DNA of 31,509 nucleotides from Coprinopsis marcescibilis. Taxonomy: Eukaryota; Basidiomycota; Agaricomycetes; Agaricales; Psathyrellaceae. The notes below the pieces were generated by a model that did not search any database, was not told where the DNA came from, and saw only the letters and a list, made by a program, of their open reading frames with translations. Shown one piece after another: positions 1 to 10,207 of the stretch (position 1 is its first letter; each line of letters begins with the position of its first letter). A program made the translations under genes and the position numbers. The stretch is taken from the NCBI GenBank assembly GCA_004369085.1, contig ML210418.1, forward strand, positions 1 to 31,509, given 5' to 3'.

Positions 1-2852
1 AAGCCGCTTTGAAGGGGCTCGACCTTGTTTTGAATGGCGTGACATGCGAGATGGACACAGCTGTATTTCTCCATCTCCTTCAACCCATCCTCAACGGTCG
101 CAGCTGCGCCTTCGAGAATACACTGGCGTACTCCAGTGGTAGCAACCTGCATTTGGATAGCACGAACTTCTTTCGTGGTGCCTGGGATGCGAGAGAGCCC
201 AGGTGTACTTGGCTGGCTCACCACGAATAATCCAGAAGCGTCTTCGGGGGCTCTGTGAGTATTTTTAACACAATTGGTGAGGAAAGTGACGGTTGGAGTG
301 TAGGATGAAACAGCGTAATCGAAGATATTATGGGAGTTCGATTTGTCGTAGAGTCCGGCTGCGTGGAGAGGAAGAAAGGCCAGTGGACCTGTGGCGCACC
401 ACCAGACCCTCGGTAGCTCTGATGGGGATCGCTGCAGACACAGCTTAAAATTATAAGAAGGTATGTGTTGGATATAGTGACTTACCGAAAGTTCGAGGGC
501 ATCAAAGATCGGCTTTACCACCTCCTTCCACAGATACGCGAGCAAATCGCGAAGAACAGTCCCTTTGCTCAATCCAACGGGTTTGCAGCCTCGTCCATCT
601 TCATCGTCCGCTACGACTTCTCGCATCCGCAATTTGGACTTGACGAGATGTTTTGTCAGATTCTCGCGTAGTTTCTCGGCCTTTTCGGGGGAGAAGCCAG
701 GTAGCTCGATGTGAATGGGCTTGTCAAGTCCAGCTCTCAGTGCAAGGGCGTCATTGCGGTTCTTGTGAACATTTATGACGATAATCCAGCCTGATTCTGG
801 GATGTTTTGAAGCAGCGTTGAGCATGATGGAGGCAGAAGGAAGTTCTCGAAACCAGGGACAGAGCATCGAATCGTGTCGAGGACGTTATTCCATTCCTTT
901 TCTAAATAGATATGAGAGCGAGCTTCTTCTTCTGCTCCAACCTTCTCCGACATGAACGCTTTGGAGCCCATGCTTGATCGACCCGCACGAGAACCGGCGC
1001 TTTCCAGTGCCTTCGAGATGTCTGATACACGGCGGGCGAGGTCCGGGTCGGATGTCCGCAAGTCATCCAACGGAGTGCGTAGATGGTTGAGCTGGGTCCA
1101 GACGAGGCAACGGCCCTGCTCGAGCCATTCAATGGCTTTATCTGGCCGACCAAGAGCACATGCAGCTGAGGCAGCCTGGAGAGTGAAGCTGGAGATACTC
1201 TGGAGTTGTGAATGTCGGTTTTTTACAGTCTGCTCAAGGCCAGCTATCACGGAGATGAGCGTGACAGCAGTCTCAAATGCACTGAGCATTTCGGGAGAGG
1301 CGGGGAAATCCCGATGGAGCAGTGTGGCCCACTTCTTGGCGGCGCTAAACTTGAGTGATGGTGAGCCAGAGGTGGCGGTTGCCGCAGACTTGTAATGTGC
1401 AATGGACTCCTTCAGGTCATCGCAACTCAATGTCTTTTCAAATCGTAATTGGAGCGAGCTGCCGAGGTTGGTGAGCCGTCCAGGAAGGTCTGGATGACCA
1501 GGGGGGTCGAGCTCGACAGCTCTCTGCTGCAATTCAATTGCATCGGTAATGTCAGAAAGCTCGCTTGCTTGCTCGAAGCGGCGTAGGAACGAGTTTCCGA
1601 GGTTGGTAAGAAACAGAGGGAGGTCTGCGTGACCAGGAGGAGCGAGCTCTAGAGTTCTCTGCTGTGATGCAATTACATCGGCAATGTCAGACGCCTTGCC
1701 TGTTCGCCCGAACCGACATTGGAACGAGTTCCCGAGGTTGCTGAGAAAGGCAGGGAGGTCTGGGTGACTAGGAGGACTGAGCTCAACAGCTCTCTGATGT
1801 GATGCGATGGCCTCCGTAATATCAGACAGCTCGCCTGTCTGTTCGAAGCGACACTTGAAAGAGCTCCCGAGGTTGGTGAGCCGTCCAGGTAGGCTTGCGT
1901 GGCCAAGGGGAGTGAGCTCGACAGCTCTTAGCTGTGATGCGATTACTTCCGCAGCATCAGATGGGTCGCCTGTCCGCATCAAGCGATATTGGAGCGAGTT
2001 GCCGAGGTTGGTGAGCCGTCCAGGGAGCGCTGCATGGCCAGGAGGAGTGAGCTCAACAGATATCTGCTCTAAAGCGATAGCCTCCGCGATGTCAGTCAGC
2101 TCGCCTGTACGTTCGAAGCGACATTTGAAAGAGCCCCCGAGGTTGCCGAGCCGTCTAGGGAGGTCCGTGTGACCGGGCCCTCGAGCTCACTCCACTCTCT
2201 GCTGTGGTGCGATTGCCTCCCCAATGTCAGACGGGTCGCCTGTTTGCTCGAAGCGACACTGGAACGAGTACCCGAGGTTGATGAGAAAGAGAGGGAGGTA
2301 TGCGTGACCAGGTGGAATGAGCTCGAGAGCCCTCTGCTGTGATGCGATCCCCTTGGCGATCTCAAGCAGCTCCCCTGTTCGTTGGAAGCGCCTTCGCAAT
2401 GAGTTCCCGAGGTTGGTAAGCTGTCCAGGGAGGTTTGGATGACCAGGGGGAGTAACGTCGACAGCTCTCTGCTGTGATGCGATGGCCTCTGCTATATCAG
2501 ACAGCTCATCTGTTCTGTCGAAGCGCCTTGCAAATGAGCTCCCGAGATTGGCAAGCCGCCCAGGAAGGTCTCTGTGGCCAGGGGGAGTGAGCAACACGGC
2601 ATCCTGCAGTGCAATGATGGCCTCCTCTATGTCCGACGGCCTTCCAGCTCGCTCGAAGCGACATAGGAGCGTCACTCCCAGACTGTTTAGCAATGCAGAG
2701 AAGTTAGCATGGGATCGAGAAGTGCAACCAACAGCCCTCTTCAGCCGTGTGGTTTCCTCTCCCATTCTAAGCAGATCGTCAGCGCTTGAAAGCGGGCTGC
2801 CGTCAGCGTACATGCACTGGGAGAAGAAGGAGTCCCACCATATTGCGCTCAT
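1..2852 (-). CDS. TPR-CHAT caspase-like peptidase, 3' end outside window, one in-frame TGA
   Basis: Role, from family knowledge: TPR-CHAT proteins pair a repeat scaffold with a clan CD cysteine peptidase. Read down from ATG 2852 (MSAIWWDSF), the frame gives about ten 42-residue TPR units (near 2720 to 1390), a helical linker, then a CHAT domain with LPRVWWCATGPLAFLPLHAAG and the catalytic-His motif VHLACHA near position 40. The catalytic Cys should lie beyond base 1. A 54-nt intron at 432-485 (GTAAGT, CTGCAG) is in frame and stop-free. The frame is open from 2186 to base 1. The only break is TGA 2187-2189, in a TPR unit where two small compensating indels shift the local frame (RVE*ARGPGH against the usual RAVELTPPGH). 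The longer frame reaching 2987 begins at TTG, so 2852 is preferred; an upstream exon is possible. It may be a pseudogene, a strain-specific nonsense allele or an assembly error. Domain identity is sure, functionality is not. Confidence 0.85.
1390..2720 (-). repeat. Tandem TPR-coding repeats, ~126-bp units
   Basis: About ten imperfect DNA repeats of 126 bp encode 42-residue TPRs. The consensus is roughly LTNLGNSF-RRFERTGELSDI followed by EAIASQQRAVELTPPGHPDLP. The plus strand shows recurring blocks such as ccgaggttggtgagccgtcc and ctctctgctgtgatgcgat. The unit at about 2140-2265 carries the indels that create the TGA. High similarity between units invites unequal crossing-over and misassembly. 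Confidence 0.85.
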
Positions 2853-3959
2853 CACGGATTTTGAGAGAGTTTCGGTCGAAGTTTGGAATTGAAGTGAGGG
2901 CACGAAAAAAGACACTGTTAAGAAGTGGCGGATGTGGGTGTCGAAAGAGCGGATGTTTCTTGATATACGGACAGCAGGCGTTCGCAAGCTCTACGCCGTG
3001 CACATAACGTACCTCTGTACTGTCTCTATGTCAAGCTGCACACCACCCCTGCCGTCTGACACGTGTATCCAATGTCGATAAGACGCTAGCCTCCACCACC
3101 ACAACCCCCGGGCCCTTTTGTCCACAATTAGCACTGGCCTCCTGGATTGGAGGCTTTGGAAGCCTCATCAGCATAGGACCTCCGTGTCATTTGGCAGAGT
3201 GGGCCCCAGTCGTACATAGCGAGAGAGAGAGAGATCGACGTGGACACTGGTGAAGAGACAACTTAAGGACTGTGCATAGTATACACTTGGTGAACCGCTA
3301 TCTTTTATTTTTTTAATACGTGCCTTCTACATTCCGAGATAAGGCAGTGGGCAGTCATCAACGTTGAACAAGAGAAGCAAGGACGGCGGCGAGCACTCAC
3401 CTGGGACAATGACTCGACGTCCCGCCACGGCTCCGAGTCTTGGACGGAGTCCGAGTCGGGGATTCTCAATCCGCGCCTGAACTTGTGCTCCGTTGGACCT
3501 TCACTGCACGAGCGGGATGTTGGGATAAGGAGGAAGGCATTGTCGGTGACTTGGGCAGGCCCGATCTTGGAGGTACTAGCTGCCTTCTCAACTTTCTTGG
3601 AGGGTTTAATCTTATCCCTTCGCCTGGACGCAGCAGCCAGCTAAGGTAGTCCATCAATTGCATCAGCCTTTAAGTTCATGTTCTACAAGAATACGCGTTC
3701 GAGCGTCTCATTTGCATCTTGTTGCACGTTTGTACGTCTTGATTGTGCCGCATACGTCAATACCACTATTCTCAAGGTTACATAAATTTAAACACGCTTG
3801 AAGCCTTCCGCAGCCAGCTGCTCCAGACTCGCCAATAAAAAACGAACGTGCATGACGGATGTTATGTGTGACAGACATGAGGAACTACAAGGTGTTTGAT
3901 CAATATGGGCACGAGACCGAGACCTCGAACGCAAAAAGTAAGCAAGTAAGAAAGACAAA
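2853..3959. other. Intergenic region with one exon-like island
   Basis: No gene is established between the TPR-CHAT start and the NACHT-ANK stop. It holds a (GA)7 run at 3221-3234 and an AT-rich patch near 3300-3320. The one coding-like segment is on the minus strand at 3401-3640: 80 open codons bounded by a TTAG acceptor-like end and a GTGAGT donor-like end, both in phase 0. It has basic then acidic Ser-rich composition (SRRRDKIKPSKKVEK, DSDSVQDSEPW). I could not connect it to a start codon or to the TPR-CHAT frame. Confidence 0.4.
3401..3640 (-). other. Exon-like open segment, possible orphan exon or gene relic
   Basis: On the minus strand, 80 stop-free codons lie exactly between CCTTAG (3641-3642 is the AG) and GTGAGT (donor G at 3400). 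The first codon after the acceptor and the last before the donor share one phase. The peptide has a Lys/Arg-rich first half and a Ser/Asp-rich second half, typical of disordered protein. Upstream in the same frame is a short ATG stretch (MNLKADAIDGLP) ended by the acceptor TAG itself. No family is recognised. It may be an unjoined 5' exon, a relic or chance. Confidence 0.25.
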
Positions 3960-6900
3960 TTAACCCGCATTCTTCAACAGTGTGACTATCACCCTATTTT
4001 GGTTTGCCATCTGCAAGGCAGTTTCCCCTTTATTGTCCAAAAGTCCAGGATTGGCTCCATGTTCCAGCAGCATCTTCACATTATCCATATCTCCGTTCTG
4101 ACTAGCCCTCATCAACGCTGTAAGACCCTTGTCGTTCTGCTGATCGACGTCGACATCACCACGGACCAGCAACAGCTTGATCATTTCCAACCTCCTTTTC
4201 GTAAGAGCCTTCATCAAAACAGTCTCTCCTTTACGATCCACCATATTCACCCCACTACCGGCTTCTTCCAGCAGAATTTTGAACGCTTCAAGCTGGCCAT
4301 CCACCACCGTTTTCATCAACGGCGTTAATCCCTGATGATTCCCAACGTTCACATTTGCAGATCCGCGTTTCACAAGGACATAGACAGTCGCTTCGTGGTT
4401 GCCAGCTAAAGCCTTCATCAAAGCTGTCTCCCTACGCCTACCCACCGCATCTACATCAACCCCATGCTTCACCAAAAGCTCGACCACCGACCAGTGTCCA
4501 CGGGACGCTGCCTTGAGAAGCGCGGTTTCGCCGGTGTTGTCCTCCAGCTCCATGTTCACCTCCTGCTCCAAAAGCAGCTTCACACAGCCCTCGTGATTCG
4601 AAGAACACGCCTGAATCAACGCAGTCTCGCCTTGAGGGTTCCGAGCATTGATATTGGCTTTGCGACTGCTGAGAAGATGTGCCGTGCATGAGGCATCCCC
4701 ACGCATACAGGCATGCATGAGCGGGGTGTCTCCTCTTCGGTCTGCGAGACCAACCTGTGTATGAGGATGCTTGGCCAATAGGAGAACACCTGCATCATGG
4801 CCTCTCCATGCGGCCTTCATCAACGCCGTGTACCCGTGACTGTCTTTCACATTGACGTCGATTTTGGCGTGAGCCAGAAGAGCATGTACGACTTCCGAGT
4901 GTCCTCGGTCCGCAGCTTTCATCAAGGCCGTTTCACCCCGCCCATCCATCGCAATGACATCGACCTCGTCGCCGTGCTCCAGAATTGCCTGTACACACTC
5001 GTGGTGACCCCATGACGACGCCTTGCTTAACACTGTCTCGCGATTGCCACTCGTGGAGTTGACCGAAAAAATGTTCTTGCCGAGTAGCAGTCGTACAACG
5101 CCGCTGACGCCTTTCGTAATAGCTTTAGTTAACGCGGTGTCGCCCCGTTTGTTCCTAGCATGGGCATCCAGATTTGGGCAGGATAAAAGCTTATTGATCG
5201 TCCCCGTATGTCCAGCAGCAGCAGCAGCTTTGATGAAGGCAGTTTCCCCATTTACGTCGCGAGCGTTGATATTTACTCGACCGTCCGCCAGAAGGAGTTC
5301 CACCACCCGTTCCCGCCCTTTAGCAGCAGCCCGCATCAATGGCGTAGCTCCATACACATCCGTCGCGTCCACCTCCAAGTCTCCCCGCCTAAGCAACAAC
5401 TCCGTCATTCGTTCGGAAACCTTTTCCCAGTCCTCCATTCCGATCTCCTTCCCCGTCTCCGTTCCTTGTTTCTCCGACGGGTCCAGTCCCACCGCATGAA
5501 ACAAAACAGATTGGTTCCAATCGTTCTTGACGTTGAGTCCGATGTCGTGATGACTGAGCAAAAGGGACACGGTTTCTTCGTCCTGTCTATACCTAATCGC
5601 CTTCATTAGAGCAGTCATCCCTTTGTGGTCTCTTGCCGCTGCGTCGAGCTCGGGGTGTGCAAGAAGGGCTGCAACGACCTTTGGATGCGGCACGGCCTTC
5701 ATAAGCGCTGTTGTTCCAGAAGGTTTGATCGTTGCGTTGACGCCAATATCTGCCCGGCTGAGCAACAGCTTCACGATTCTGGCCTCGCCCTTCCCTGCTG
5801 CTTTTATCAACGCAGTTGGCCCACCCAAAAACTGGGAATTTACATCGATACGTTCGTGTTCCAACATCCGCTCCACCACATCCTTCTTCTGGAACCACAT
5901 CGCTTTCATCAACGCACTCTCGCCAGACCTATCCATCGCATTGGGGTCAACAGCGGGATGCGAAAGGATGAGGTCGACGATTTCCAATGATCTCGAAGCC
6001 GCCATCATCAACGCTGTTTCGCCATGCTCATCCTTCGCGTTCGCGTCGATGTCTGGATGGGAAAGGAGCAGTCGAACAACCTCGCTGTGTTCTCCTGATG
6101 CAGCCCTAATCAACGGTGTTCTCCCTTTGTCGTCTGCCACATTCACCTCTACACCCTCCACAGCCAGAATCCTCTCCACACACCCAGCATGTCCTCGACT
6201 CGCCGCTTTAAACAACGCTGTCCTTTCGTTTTGATCGCAAGCATTCACATCTGTTCCGTCGCATGATAGGAGCAATTCTACCGCCTCTTCGTGTCCCCAG
6301 TTGGCCGCTCTCATCAATGCAGTCTGGCCCAAGTTGTCGACATCGTTCACGTTACTGTGCGGAAGAAGAAGACTGATGATATTTTTGTATTCTTGAAGCT
6401 TGGCCATAGATGCCGAGATATTTGATCCGCCTCAGATCAGGTGATCGCTTCCGAGTTCGCTGTCCTTGACCCGCCGGGTGATTTCCTCCGGTTTCGAGGC
6501 TGCTTTGAGCAATGGTGTTTCACCCCAACGATTCCTGCAGATGACATCTATGTCCGGAACATCCAGCAGAACCCTAACACATGCTTCATTCCCTCTTCCT
6601 GCAGCCTCTACAAGTGCCGTTTCCCCGTTGATATCCTCAACGTTGACCGGAACACCCGCAACCAGTAGTCTCGCAACACACCCAACATTCCCCCAGGACG
6701 CTGCTTTCATCAGGGAATTTTGCCCTTGTAGATCACAAACTCTCGCATCGGTATCCGGATGCGATAGAAGGAGATCAACAATGGCATTAACACCTATCTG
6801 TGCTGCTTTCATTAGAGCCGTCCTGCCCAGTCCGTCCTGTGCGTTGACCTGGATTCCGTGACACGCCAATAGTTTCTCCACAACCACCACCGAGTTCTCT

Positions 6901-8120
6901 ATTCGCTGGATTGCAGATACCAACGCTCCATCAGTATCCGTGTGATCCTCTCCATCCGATGCCACCATGCTGGTTTGTCCATCATTAAACGGTACTGCCT
7001 TCATCAAGGCTGTCTGTCCCAGGTTGTTGGTCGAATTGAAATCCGCGTTTTTCTTCAACAATAGGTCCACGACGTCACAATGTCCCTCCTTGGCAGCTTT
7101 GACAAAAGCGGTCTCCCCCAGCCCATCCCTCTCTTCAAGGTCTGCACCAGCTCCCAATAGCACTTTGACGCATGCTTCATGGCCCCATAGACATGCCTTC
7201 ATGAAGGCTGTTTCCCCTTGATTGCTACGTTTCTTCGCGTCACAACCATAACTTAAGAGAGCTGACACGACGAGGTCAAAGCCCCGAGCCGCGGCCTTCA
7301 TGAGGGGAGTCACGCCATTCACATCCTCTGGATCCACGTCTACCCCTGATTGGCAGCCGAGAAGGCGTTCTACCATTTCCAAATTTCCTTTGGCACATGC
7401 TTTCAGAAGCGCGGTTTCTCCTGTGGCGTCCTTTACATTGATGTGGGTACCTTCAAATCCAAGCAGGGCATCCGCACAAGACACACGTCCCTTAAGCACC
7501 GCTTTCATGAGCGCAGTCTGCCTCCATGTGAAGTCGCAGAGATTGACGTCTATCTTTGGGTGTCCGACCAAGCGTTTGACTATCTCGACTTGTCCATTTG
7601 CTGCCGCAGTTATCAATGCGGTTCAGCCAAATTTGTCTCGAATGTTGGGATCCACCTTTTCGTCTCGCAGAAGGAGCTCCATCATGTCGTCGTGCCCCCA
7701 ATACGCCGACTTCATCACCACCGTACGTCCCATATCATCCTGGTCGTTGGGGTCGTGGACATGAGGCAGCAGTAGGGCTATGCAAGAGTTATGTCCCCAT
7801 GTTGCAGCTTTAATAAACGCCGTGGCTCCTCCAAATTGCCTGGCGTCGATTTCGATGTCTGGTGTTGCGAGGAGCAGTTGTACCACCGCTGGATGGCCGA
7901 GAGTTGCAGCTTTGATCAGAGGGGTTTGCATCGTACGGTTCCTGGAATTGACGTCGACTTCCCCGGAGTCTAGCAAAGCTTGGACTAACTCCTCGTATCC
8001 CTCCATCGCAGCCAAATGGAGAGCCGTGTTGCCCCTAGGAGCCGTCGCGTCCTGCGTGATTACCATCTTGGGAAGCAGCTGGTGTAGCCCATATTTCGCA
8101 ACAACGTGTAGTGGTTTGCC
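3960..8120 (-). repeat. Ankyrin array, about 38 repeats of ~33 residues
   Basis: I count about 38 units by the G-x-TALMKA signature: 4 before the first TGA, 11 between the TGAs and 23 after; a first diverged unit (GKPLHVVAKYGLHQLLPK) precedes them. The consensus is GETALMKAASRGHxxVVxLLL then about VDVNxxDxx. The Lys in ALMKA, where Ala-Leu-His-x-Ala is common in other ankyrins, recurs in most units, which suggests expansion by internal duplication. The linker near 6440-6370 (KPEEITRRVKDSELGSDHLI) is the one irregular break and carries the second TGA. Confidence 0.9.
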
Positions 8121-10207
8121 GATGTCACATGCATGGCATCCGCTCTTCGTATGTAAGTCCGTCCTAACTTTGAGCGGGTATTGGTTTGCATCCAGGGCGA
8201 AGGTGGCAATGATGGGAGGGAGAGGACCTTCGCAGTTCATTGCGTGATGACCCCAGTTGTTATACGCATATTTGAGGAGAGGATAGTCGGGTTGGGCAAG
8301 GTATTCTTCAAATTGCTCCCAACACTGGATGGGTGTTGTTTTATTGAGGTACCAGGCAGAGTGCGGTGACGTGGTGTCGTGGAAATCGCCGAACCGCAGC
8401 TGCTCAAAGCCGCAGTTTGAGAGGTAGCTCACGCATGCGACGGCAATGGTGCTATGAGGGGTATCGGTAATTTCGGGGAGGACTTTCTTGAAGAAATCGT
8501 ATGCCGTGTTGTCTATGTGGATAGCGCAAGGATTAGTATTCTGATATTCAGGAGCTGAAAAAGCGTCACTCACGGATTAATTGTATGACCTGGGTCTCTT
8601 CATCGACTGAAGTCAGACCACAACAAATGGAGGACAAAAGCTTTTGATCAACCAGATTGTCGACGTCGAAAAGCCCCGTTTCCGGATCCACAGCCAGAGC
8701 CTGCTGAAGCATTGGTATTGTAAGCGACTGATGCCCATGCATCAGCCACACCACCATCCTCTTTGCGAGCAATGCCTTCTCCTCACCCTGGCCCAATATA
8801 CGCTTCCATGTGTTGCTGTACATCTCATCAACACCAGCAGGCAGAAGGTCGAGAGTTTTTCTGAGGTTTGCTATGCTGGTGCTGTTTGTCAAGACCTCGA
8901 CCTGCAGGTATGCTCGTAAAAACCTATATTGATCAAATGATTAATTGTCGTCACTGCTGAAAGAAAGGCAACTCACATTCCATCCGAGGAGTGGTCAAGT
9001 TTGGAGAGAAGCTCGTTCTGAATGGATTCCTTGCCTGCGAGCAATCTTGTTAACACAGGTGTGTGCTTGACCCGGTCCTCGAAGAAGATCTGGATGTCCT
9101 CCCTGTGAGCTCGAATATCGACGAATCGGGCATCTGGAACGCATTGTTCGAGGAGATCGAGGGTCCGGGACGTGATGAGCAGGTTCTTGCGAAATGATAC
9201 GAGTGCGTGTAGAAGGCGAGATTTTGTGCGATCAGACAGTAACTCATCGAGAGCGTCAAGACTGATGAAAGCCTTGGGGAATTGGGATAGGGATTCAGAC
9301 AGCCACTCGAGGAGCTCGTGCTCAGATGGTTTAGTGTCCTCCATCCGGTGGTTCTCCCAGCGTTCCTTGATGAGGGGCAAGACTCTCTCGTGGTGTCGTT
9401 CAAGAACCTGGCGCAGGAGGGCGGCGAGAAGGTCTTCCACAGTCCATTGCTTGGCAATTTGGCAGAAAATGAACAGGATCGGAGTGTCAGGGAATCGTTT
9501 TTGGAGGTGCTTGATGACAATAGCCCTGAGAAATAGGGGTATGCGTTATGAGGTGTGTTTAACTGTTTAACTATGAATATGAACTTACGACAGTGTGCTC
9601 TTGCCAGCGCCGGCTACCAGGACAATGCCAGTTAGCTTTAGGGGCACAACGAAAGATTCTAGACACATACGTATTCCTCGACCCCAGAGAGTCCCGCATT
9701 CCTCGTTGACCCAACCTTCAAATGTGAGGTGTCTGATAAACCAAGCTCCAGTTCCAGGAGTGGATCTTGAATGAGCGTCACTCAGATGAGTGCGAAAGTT
9801 CAGAAGGGTAAGCCAACCGGAAATCTTTGGAACGACTACATTCGCATACATAGGTTAGAAGAAAGCGATTGTAGTAGAGAAGTAACAACATACCATCGCG
9901 ATCACCGATAGCGAAAGTGTTAACGAATTGGGTTCCAATGTTTGTCGTCGTCGCAATCATGCCACCGGATACGGTGTTGAATGTGCCGCCTGAGATCATC
10001 AGATTGCTTGCGTTCTGAAAACTGCCCGCTGAGGACGCCGAAATTGTTAGCCAGGAGCATGCCATTGCACAATTACAGCGCACACGGACCTTGAATATTC
10101 CTCCCGGAATCTCCTCGAGTTCCTCGGTCCTGTTGAGAACGCTATGAGCAGAGCTAATCTATGGTCGTGGTGCTTTCAGGACGTACCTCTTCTGTTTCGT
10201 TTTCCAT
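3960..10207 (-). CDS. NACHT-ankyrin STAND (NLR-like) protein with two in-frame TGA codons
   Basis: Predicted signal-transducing NTPase; fungal NACHT-ANK proteins are thought to act in non-self recognition. My exons, 5' to 3': 10187-10207, 10090-10129, 10028-9894, 9835-9671, 9613-9589, 9525-8977, 8923-8574, 8512-3960. These sum to 1,946 codons including the stop. The N-terminus holds FQNASNLMISGGTF, the motif that precedes NACHT in mushroom proteins. Splicing restores Walker A as GIPGAGKST (about residues 119-127); Walker B is AFISLDALDEL (about 214-224). The NACHT tail ends LIHNTAYDFF, made by the last intron (61 nt, branch ATACTAAT). From about residue 560 come about 38 ankyrin repeats. TGA replaces codons 725 (7623-7625, where G[RQE]TAL is expected) and 1122 (6432-6434, in a non-repeat linker); the frame is otherwise intact over 4.5 kb. 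No usable GT-AG pair removes either TGA. Exons 1-2 are the least certain. Likely a young pseudogene or polymorphic null allele. Confidence 0.88.

Noticed and set aside
952..1395. 147-codon plus-strand ORF
   Set aside because: It is antisense to the well-supported TPR-CHAT frame, with repeat-derived low-complexity composition.
3221..3234. (GA)7 microsatellite as a regulatory element
   Set aside because: Short simple repeat with no positional relation to a defined transcription start.
2187..7625. TGA as a recoded sense codon (selenocysteine or altered genetic code), since all three internal stops are TGA
   Set aside because: TGA ends clearly intact genes in this window (exonuclease copy 1 at 16056-16058, the MYND gene at 30102-30104). 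Fungal selenocysteine use is very rare, and none of the three TGA codons lies in a catalytic Cys-like position.
7580..7680. An intron removing TGA 7623 (GTGGAT to GGCAG, 55 nt)
   Set aside because: The excision is not a multiple of three, so it breaks the ankyrin frame, and it would delete conserved repeat residues.
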